This document shows positions 58,624-64,000 of a stretch of DNA of 64,000 nucleotides, piece by piece (position 1 is the stretch's first letter; each line of letters starts with the position of its first letter). The stretch is taken from NCBI GenBank assembly GCA_040756995.1, contig JBFLYK010000016.1, positions 62,001 through 126,000 on the forward strand, written 5' to 3'. Made by a program: the position numbers and the translations under genes. The notes under the pieces are model-generated. The model saw only the letters and a list, made by a program, of their open reading frames with translations. It did no database searches and had not been told where the DNA came from. The stretch comes from BP-133 sp040756995 (lineage in GTDB: Bacteria > Actinomycetota > Acidimicrobiia > IMCC26256 > BP-133).

Positions 58624-58905
58624 CTAACTCTTCAACAGTCGGTCGATGGCCGCCGTAGCCTCGGTTAGCTTGCGGTCGGCCTCGGCACCACCGGCCGCCA
58701 CGGCGTCAGCCACGCAGTGACGGAGGTGATCGTCGAGCAGCCCCACGGCCACGCTCTGGAGCGCCTTGGTCACCGCCGAGACCTGCGTCAGGACGTCGAC
58801 GCAGTACCGGTCGGACTCCACCATCTGCTGCAGACCGCGGATCTGCCCCTCGACCCGACGGAGCCGAGCCAGGAGCTGCTCCTTCGACATCTCGTAACCA
58901 GGCAT
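58624..58905 (-). CDS. csoR: CsoR-type copper-sensing repressor
   Basis: 93 aa from ATG 58905. All-helical DUF156/CsoR fold with Cu(I) ligands C35 (SDRYCVDVL), H60 and C64 (LLDDHLRHC). The stop is 10 bp before the ATPase start. It should repress this operon without copper; the palindrome at 58915-58931 fits as its operator. Confidence 0.9.
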   Translation of the reverse strand: MPGYEMSKEQLLARLRRVEGQIRGLQQMVESDRYCVDVLTQVSAVTKALQSVAVGLLDDHLRHCVADAVAAGGAEADRKLTEATAAIDRLLKS

Positions 58906-58914
58906 GCGTCTACT

Positions 58915-58931
58915 ATACCCCTAACGGGTAT
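58915..58931. promoter_or_regulatory. CsoR-operator-like palindrome
   Basis: ATACCC-CTAAC-GGGTAT lies 10 bp upstream of csoR. A second similar half-element (CCCCCCCAGGGTAT) follows at about 58941-58954. A/T-flanked G/C palindromes of this kind are typical for CsoR. Confidence 0.65.
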
Positions 58932-59104
58932 GTGGTACAACCCCCCCAGGGTATGCCGCGAGATGGCCAGCCTCAGGGTTGACTGCCCGCCGACGTGCCT
59001 TCCCAAACGTCGCAGGCCGCCGCCAAGCCGTCAGGGGCGGGCCCTCGTCGACCGGTTGCCCCGGGCAGCGCCCGGTGCGGCGAAGTACTACAATGCTTCG
59101 CACT

Positions 59105-59491
59105 ATGGCGAAGGCAGCCGGAGTACAGAAGAAGCTTCCCATGGGCGAGCTCGAGGCCCGGGTGATGGGCGTGCTGTGGGATCAGGGCGGCTGGCTGTCG
59201 CCCGGTGAGGTCCACGCCGTCCTGAACGACGAACGACCCCTCGCCTATACGACGGTCATGACGATCCTCGTCCGGCTGTGGCAGAAGGAGCGGGTCGAGC
59301 GGCAGCGGGACGGGCGCGCCTACGTTTACCGACCGCTCCAGACCCGGGAGGAGTACGCGGCGATGAGGATGACCGAGATGCTGGTCAGCGCCAGTGATCG
59401 TCCGGCGGTGTTGGCCCGTTTCCTCGACACCCTGCGGCCCACCGATCGAGATCAGCTTCGCCGCCTGCTCAGGAGTGAGGCCGGGAAGTAG
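59105..59491 (+). CDS. BlaI/MecI-family transcription regulator
   Basis: 128 aa from ATG 59105; an upstream in-frame ATG at 59093 is possible. Winged helix: MGELEARVMGVLWDQGGWLS then PGEVHAVLNDERPLAYTTVM and TILVRLWQKERVERQRDGRA. BlaI-family regulators are released by proteolysis by membrane peptidases such as BlaR1. TACTACAATG just upstream (about 59086-59095) matches half of a BlaI-type operator. It is followed 7 bp later by an M56/M48-type peptidase gene, giving a two-gene module. Confidence 0.83.
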   Translation: MAKAAGVQKKLPMGELEARVMGVLWDQGGWLSPGEVHAVLNDERPLAYTTVMTILVRLWQKERVERQRDGRAYVYRPLQTREEYAAMRMTEMLVSASDRPAVLARFLDTLRPTDRDQLRRLLRSEAGK

Positions 59492-59497
59492 CCGGCC

Positions 59498-60436
59498 ATG
59501 GCGGTCGTCCTCCTGCTCGGCGGGCTGTGCCTCCTCATCCTGCCGTTCGTGATTCGGCGGCCCGGCCGTCGCCTCGCCCCGGCGGAGTGGGTCCGGCTCT
59601 CGGCCGGCCTGCTCGGCGGTGGCGCCGTCGTCTTCGAGCTGGCGCTGGCCCTGATCGCGCTGCCGACAGTGGCCCGGGCCGCCGGGCTCCACGAACTGGC
59701 CCACGTCTGCGAACGCATCCTCGGAATCAAGGCCGCCGGGACGGGCCCAGCCGGCTGGGCCGCCGCCACGGCCGCGGTCGGCCTGCCGCTGCTCGCCTTC
59801 CGGGGGGCGGTGCGCGCATGGCGGACGCAACGGCGGTTCCGGATCGAACCGGAGCTCGGCCGGCACGAGCCCTATGGCCGGTACGAACTTGTCGTGCTGC
59901 CCACCGACGCCCTCCTCGCCTTGTCGGTCAGCGGCCGTCCCGGGCAGATCGTGCTGTCCCAGGGGCTCGTCGACGTGGTGTCCCCCGCCGAGCTCGGCGC
60001 CGTGGTCCGGCACGAGGCAGCCCACCTCGCCCACGGCCATCATCGTGTCCTCATCTTGGCCGCCGCCGTGGAGGCTTCGCTTGGCCGGCTCCCGTTGGTG
60101 CGCCGGAGCGTTCGGGCGCTTCGGACGGGGCTGGAGCGGTGGGCCGACGAGGATGCCGCTGGCGGCCATCAGACCGGCCGGTCGACCGTCCGCAACGCCT
60201 TGGTTGGAGTGGCGCTCGCCGTAGTGGATCCGGCCGTTGCCGCCTTCGGCGGGGTCGATGGCGTGGTGGAACGGCTTGACGCGCTGCAGGCGCCGACGCC
60301 CAATCCCACGATTTTCCGCCGGATAGCCATCTACACGCCGGTCATCATTGTCGCCGCCGCGATCCTGGTCGCGGTGGGCGTTTGGCTCGGCCACACCCGG
60401 GCGATGCTGCTCCTCGGGTCACCCTGCTCGAGCTGA
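59498..60436 (+). CDS. Membrane M56/M48-like metallopeptidase
   Basis: 312 aa. Several membrane helices at the N-terminus (ALIALPTVARAAGL) and at the C-terminus (FRRIAIYTPVIIVAAAILVA). The zinc motif HEAAH is at 172-176 (VVRHEAAHLAHGHH). BlaR1-like peptidase that would cut the BlaI-like repressor. In Actinobacteria such pairs regulate copper or cell-wall stress genes rather than only beta-lactamases; the copper neighbours here fit. Confidence 0.82.
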   Translation: MAVVLLLGGLCLLILPFVIRRPGRRLAPAEWVRLSAGLLGGGAVVFELALALIALPTVARAAGLHELAHVCERILGIKAAGTGPAGWAAATAAVGLPLLAFRGAVRAWRTQRRFRIEPELGRHEPYGRYELVVLPTDALLALSVSGRPGQIVLSQGLVDVVSPAELGAVVRHEAAHLAHGHHRVLILAAAVEASLGRLPLVRRSVRALRTGLERWADEDAAGGHQTGRSTVRNALVGVALAVVDPAVAAFGGVDGVVERLDALQAPTPNPTIFRRIAIYTPVIIVAAAILVAVGVWLGHTRAMLLLGSPCSS

Positions 60437-60532
60437 ATTCTTTACTGCCGCCCGGCGACGACGCGCATTATGACAGTTTGTCGTAGGCTGGTGCGCGGGA
60501 CTGGTTCCTCCAACATCCCGGAAGGGTCAGTG

Positions 60533-61654
60533 ATGGGGAGCCGAACCAGCACCAGACGGGTCGGCACCGTTCTCGCTGTGCTCGTGTTGCTGGCGCTCGG
60601 CCTTGGAGGATCAACGGGCGCTGCCGACGCGTCCTCTCCGAGCCCTCGAACCGTCCACGTCGGCAGCCGTCACGCGAACGACGAGCGGGTTCCATCGACA
60701 ACCGGCACTCTCGACGTGGACTATGACGCGGTCTACGTCGTGAACGGCGCCAGCAATACGCTCTCGGTGTTGAACGCGACGACCGGAGAAATTGCTGGAA
60801 CGGTGACCTTTCAGAACGCCAGGTACCCTCACCACGTCGCTCTCAGCCCCGATCGTTCGAAGCTCGTCGTGGCGGTCCCTGGAGTCGACTTGAGCGCAGG
60901 GCACGGCGAGCACGGAGCGAGTTCAGCGCAGGGACTTCTCACGGTCCTCGACGCCAAGACAGGCGCCAGGCTCAAGTGGCGTCGCCTGGATGCGCCCAAC
61001 CACAACGGCATCTTCTCACCCGACGGCACCGAGATCTGGACGAGCCAGATGAAGAAGCGCGGCTCGGTGCTCGTACTGGATGCGAGCACGCTGGAGACTC
61101 GCAACGAGATCGCGGTCGGAGACATGCCCGCCGAAGTCACATTCGCGCCCGACGGCAACCACGCGTTCGTCGCCAACGGCATGTCGAACACCGTCACGGT
61201 GATCGATGCAGCGACCAAGGTCGTCCAGCGCACCATCTCCGTTGGGGCAGGGCCGGTCGGCGCCTGGCCAGGCGCGAACAACGTCATGTACGTCGACAAT
61301 GAAAGCGGCAAGACGATTACTGCGATCGATGCCGTAACCATGGGCGTTGTCCGTACGTACGATCTCGGCTTTACCCCCGCTATGGCTGCGACCGCCCCGA
61401 ACGACGAGCTCTGGGTGACGGACACCGACAACGGTAAGGTCGTCATCCTCATGACGACGAGCGATCGCAGGATCGGGGACGTCGTCAATAGCGCTGGAGC
61501 CCATGGCATCGCCTTCTCAGACGACCACGCCACCGCCTACGTGACGAACCAGTCCGCGGGAACCCTGAGCATCATCAATGTGGGCACCAAGACTGTGCGC
61601 TCCACCGTGACGGTCGGTTCGAAGCCCAACGGGGTCGTGTTCCGGAAGCATTGA
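60533..61654 (+). CDS. Secreted YVTN/PQQ-type beta-propeller protein
   Basis: 373 aa from ATG 60533 (GGAAGGG upstream). Signal peptide (TVLAVLVLLALGLGGSTGA) then propeller repeats: YVVNGASNTLSVLNATTGEI, HAFVANGMSNTVTVIDAATK, AYVTNQSAGTLSIINVGTKT. A His/Glu insert (GHGEHG) sits in one blade. No catalytic residues. Likely periplasmic scaffold or sensor of the copper region. Confidence 0.82.
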   Translation: MGSRTSTRRVGTVLAVLVLLALGLGGSTGAADASSPSPRTVHVGSRHANDERVPSTTGTLDVDYDAVYVVNGASNTLSVLNATTGEIAGTVTFQNARYPHHVALSPDRSKLVVAVPGVDLSAGHGEHGASSAQGLLTVLDAKTGARLKWRRLDAPNHNGIFSPDGTEIWTSQMKKRGSVLVLDASTLETRNEIAVGDMPAEVTFAPDGNHAFVANGMSNTVTVIDAATKVVQRTISVGAGPVGAWPGANNVMYVDNESGKTITAIDAVTMGVVRTYDLGFTPAMAATAPNDELWVTDTDNGKVVILMTTSDRRIGDVVNSAGAHGIAFSDDHATAYVTNQSAGTLSIINVGTKTVRSTVTVGSKPNGVVFRKH

Positions 61655-61694
61655 CTGGGCCGGTGTACAAGGACCGTAACGGTGGGCTGCAGCC

Positions 61695-62210
61695 TCAATC
61701 CGCGTTGATGATCGCCTTCATGCCCGACTCGTAATGGTTGGGCTGGTGGCAGCCGATTTCGAGCGCCCCGGGCTGGTCGAAGGTATAGCGGATCGTCCCG
61801 GTCTGGCCGGGCTGCACGGTGATGCTGCCGTGGTGACTCTGTTCGTGCTGACCCGGGCCCTGTTCGCGCATCTGACGCGCGTGCTCCTCCTGCGTCGCCT
61901 TGTCTCCGATCAAGGCCTCATGAACTGCCTGGCCGCTGTTCGTGAAGACGAAGGTGATGGTCTCGCCGACCTTCACGTCGATCGTGTCCGGGAGGAACGC
62001 CATCTCCTTCATCGTGACGTCCACCCGGCGCTCAGCTTGTGCCGGACGAACGGGGCCGCCGGCATCCGTCGGCCCGGGGGAGGTCAGGGCGGACGCCGGT
62101 GCGGCATGGTTGTCAGCTGACCGCTCCGACTCGGCAAGGGCGCCAGCACTCGCCGTGCCCAGCGTAAGCAGCGCCGCCACTGATGTCGCAACGACTGAAG
62201 GCATCGCCAT
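61695..62210 (-). CDS. Exported cupredoxin-like protein, complete Cu site
   Basis: 171 aa. Signal peptide residues 1-26, then a Pro/Ala linker and a cupredoxin domain. Copper ligands: His in QAVHEALIG and the C-terminal loop IGCHQPNHYESGMKAI, giving Cys, His, Met. A His-rich insert (MREQGPGQHEQSHHGS) may hold more copper. Part of the copper stress set. Confidence 0.82.
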   Translation of the reverse strand: MAMPSVVATSVAALLTLGTASAGALAESERSADNHAAPASALTSPGPTDAGGPVRPAQAERRVDVTMKEMAFLPDTIDVKVGETITFVFTNSGQAVHEALIGDKATQEEHARQMREQGPGQHEQSHHGSITVQPGQTGTIRYTFDQPGALEIGCHQPNHYESGMKAIINAD

Positions 62211-62442
62211 GGGTTTCTCCTTCGACCTACCCGGGTCCCAGCACCCGCGAATAGGCGGCGTAAGTATGACTGAACGTAAGAGATTATCGCCACAACCCCC
62301 GAGCCCTACACCGGCCGGCCGCGGCGTTTCGTTGGATCAGCCCCGTTCACGGCCATGACGCGCTACTACAGCGGCTCGGAGTCAAGGAATCCAAGGCTCG
62401 GGCGCCGACTGCTGATCGTCGTCGGCGCCGGCCCCGGGCCGG

Positions 62443-63069
62443 CTAGAAGCCGCGGTCGAGCATCCGCTGCATGTTGGCGATCTCCCGGGCCTGGGAGCTG
62501 ATGACCGTCCGGGCCATGCGGACGATCCTCTGGTCGGCGCCCCGATCAGTGACCTCCTGGGCCATGGAAATGGCGGCGGCATGGTGAGGGATCATCATTT
62601 CGAGGAACATCCGGTCGACGTTGGCCGTCTGACTCATGTGATCCGCCATGGTGGACATGTCCATGGTGATCGGCAATCCCATCAGCGCGCCCATCGGACC
62701 GGGTCGCTGCCGTGCAGGCCGGAAACCCCACTTCTCCTCGGCGAGCGCGCTCATGTAGGTGATCTCGTTCTGCTGGTCATCGATGATCGACTGCGCCAGA
62801 TTCCTCACCTTGGCCGACCGACCGCGGTTCAACACAACCTGAGCCATCTCGACCGCAGCTTGGTGATGGGGCACCATCCCGGTGACGAAGTCACGGTCAA
62901 CCTCGTCTCCCCCGGCGGGCGCTCCCTGGGCGGGTTGTGCTCCGGCAGAGCCACCGTGCTGATGCCCGGTACGCCCGGCGTCGTGGCGCTCGGCCACCGC
63001 CTCGCCCCCGACCACTACCGCCACCATGAGGGCGGCAGCCGCCAAGGCAAACGACCTCGCAGCTCGCAT
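62443..63069 (-). CDS. DUF305 protein, His/Met-rich, exported
   Basis: 208 aa from ATG 63069 (GGAAGGGAG upstream). Signal peptide, then a His/Gly-rich linker (HQHGGSAGAQ) and two DUF305 halves: FVTGMVPHHQAAVEMAQVVL and FLEMMIPHHAAAISMAQEVT. Each half has the HH-xxx-M motif thought to bind copper. The family is widespread in metal-stress loci. Confidence 0.85.
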   Translation of the reverse strand: MRAARSFALAAAALMVAVVVGGEAVAERHDAGRTGHQHGGSAGAQPAQGAPAGGDEVDRDFVTGMVPHHQAAVEMAQVVLNRGRSAKVRNLAQSIIDDQQNEITYMSALAEEKWGFRPARQRPGPMGALMGLPITMDMSTMADHMSQTANVDRMFLEMMIPHHAAAISMAQEVTDRGADQRIVRMARTVISSQAREIANMQRMLDRGF

Positions 63070-63790
63070 CTTCGACTCCCTTCCTGTCGTGACCCGGGCA
63101 CCCCCGGGCCTCTCTGACAAGCGCTTCCTGGCACAGGTCGAGCTGTCGCTTGGCAGCGGCACCTGGCACCCAAAACCGGACACCGGAGTTGAACGGCCGG
63201 CACTGTTCCCCATGACCCTGCGCGCTCGGATCGCGGAACGACGTCGCGACGCCACCGCGTGCGACGGCGGTCCGCTGCACCGAACACGGCGTAAGCAAAA
63301 TACGACGCATTGTCATTCTTTGCAAACGATGGCGCATCCGGTGCTCGGGCTTGAAGAAGTGATCAGGCGTCCGACTCGCTGTAGTATGTCCGTCGCGCAA
63401 CCCGGGCCTCGGCCTCGGAACACCGTCGCGCCTGCCAGGTCGTCGCCCCGAGGCGCTGCGCCACAAGAGGCCACGCATCGCACGCGCCGAAAGTCGTCCG
63501 GCGCCCGATCGCGAGATCGGGAGTCGGCCCCCAGCACGCTTGCCTTATGCCTCGTCGAGCGTTCTCCGGGCCACAAGCGAGAGTGACCGGCACGGACATC
63601 GCGCCCTCGGCCGACGCAGGACCGGTTCGGCGTCCGCCGGCTGAGAGGTAGCTGAGACGTGCGAAGCCCGGCGCAGGAATTCCTACACGTTGTCGCACTT
63701 GTAAGCGACTTGTGACTAAGCTGCGTGCTCGAGGGGTCAGGGCCAATGATCCGGCCTTCGGCGTTGGGGAGCAGGGCAAGGGGGGTTGTA
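63070..63790. promoter_or_regulatory. 721-bp gap: DUF305 promoter and duplicated GCTGAG promoter
   Basis: No gene is supported. The right half duplicates the promoter of 54984: CTGAGAGGTAGCTGAGACG at 63641-63659 (boxes 11 bp apart), GAATTCCTACA at 63677-63687 and TAAGCGACTTGTGACTAAG at 63702-63720. The left part is upstream of DUF305 and has TGTAGTA at 63380-63386, similar to a BlaI half-site. Confidence 0.6.
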
Positions 63791-64000
63791 CGTGCGCAGA
63801 CTGGTGACTGTTCTACTGACAGGTGGTCTCGTGGTAAGCCTTGGAGCACCGGGCGTCGCCGGTGCCGACGAGCGCTCGAAGGACGACAGGTTCACGGCGC
63901 AGCGAGACTCCGACGGCCGTCGTAGCGGGTACTCGCATCCCGACGACGACGACTACCGATACAAGTTCCGGCGTGATCGGCGCTACCGGGATGGCTACGA
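63791..64000 (+). CDS. Secreted Asp/Arg/Tyr-rich repeat protein, 3' end outside window
   Basis: At least 70 aa from GTG 63791. Signal peptide (LVTVLLTGGLVVSLGAPGVA), then ERSKDDRFTAQRDSDGRRSG, closely matching the first part of the protein at 54984, and a repeat block DDDDYRYKFRRDRRYRDGY. The gene and its promoter are a duplication of the 54.9-kb locus. It ends at the window edge. Confidence 0.72.

Noticed and set aside
1..64000. CRISPR arrays, rRNA genes, insertion sequences, replication origins
   Set aside because: No regularly spaced direct repeats with unique spacers, no rRNA sequence, no transposase or terminal inverted repeats and no DnaA-box cluster were seen.

Overview
The window is GC-rich, densely coded, single-copy chromosome-like DNA. 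Gene content suggests an actinobacterium, most likely of the class Acidimicrobiia. The signs are GTG starts, an F420-type luciferase-like oxidoreductase, an ECF sigma/anti-sigma pair, a LysM-BTAD regulator beside a Tad locus, LPxTG-type sorting, and secreted proteins built from GYWLVASDGGIFAFG-type repeats. This placement is inferred from protein features only, since there is no rRNA or other marker in view.

Layout. 0-16.5 kb: envelope and surface genes (repeat proteins, an acyltransferase/beta-lactamase fusion, an LPTTG-anchored protein, a Wzz/CpsD-like protein, a large UPF0182 membrane protein, an NHL-propeller protein) around an OmpR-type two-component system. Nearly every intergenic gap here holds a pair of GCTGAAG boxes 10 bp apart, which looks like a local response-regulator regulon. 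16.5-17.4 kb: a fluoride riboswitch, a CrcB/Fluc exporter and a DUF190 gene. 17.5-22.4 kb: a frameshifted anti-sigma gene, then an operon of rhodanese-CBS, F420-type oxidoreductase, Tes-like radical SAM enzyme and methyltransferase. 23-29 kb: periplasmic lipoproteins, a cupredoxin, a shortened HAD hydrolase, a flavin disulfide reductase and NrtS. 29-35 kb: GH15, an alpha/beta hydrolase, an AhpD-like protein convergent with a peroxiredoxin-like gene, a sigma/anti-sigma pair and a cupredoxin. 35-40.5 kb: a Crp/Fnr regulator, a candidate operator and an isoquinoline-oxidoreductase-type molybdoenzyme, followed by an ECF sigma factor and a TetR regulator.

At 40.66-40.70 kb lies the 3' half of a tRNA-Cys without its 5' half, a likely attachment-site scar. 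Beyond it are small accessory genes (zinc ribbon, DUF4190-like, DUF4236), a sigma-like protein with four 12-bp repeats upstream, and a complete Tad/Flp-type pilus or secretion locus (43.8-53.9 kb) ending in a LysM-BTAD regulator. 54-64 kb is a copper and thiol stress region: glutaredoxin-like/MerR, CopZ-methyltransferase-CopB-CsoR, BlaI/M56, a beta-propeller, a cupredoxin and DUF305. It is bracketed by two paralogous secreted Asp/Arg/Tyr-rich proteins whose promoters are also duplicated.

The most notable observation is that two unrelated thiol-redox genes, a rhodanese-CBS protein and a peroxiredoxin-like protein, each carry one in-frame TGA exactly where their families have a conserved cysteine. 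Each TGA is followed by a hairpin whose loop begins 19-20 nt downstream. Both read as selenoproteins and would be split or truncated by ordinary gene calling. No Sec-insertion genes (selA, selB, selC, selD) are visible here, so they must lie elsewhere if this reading is right.
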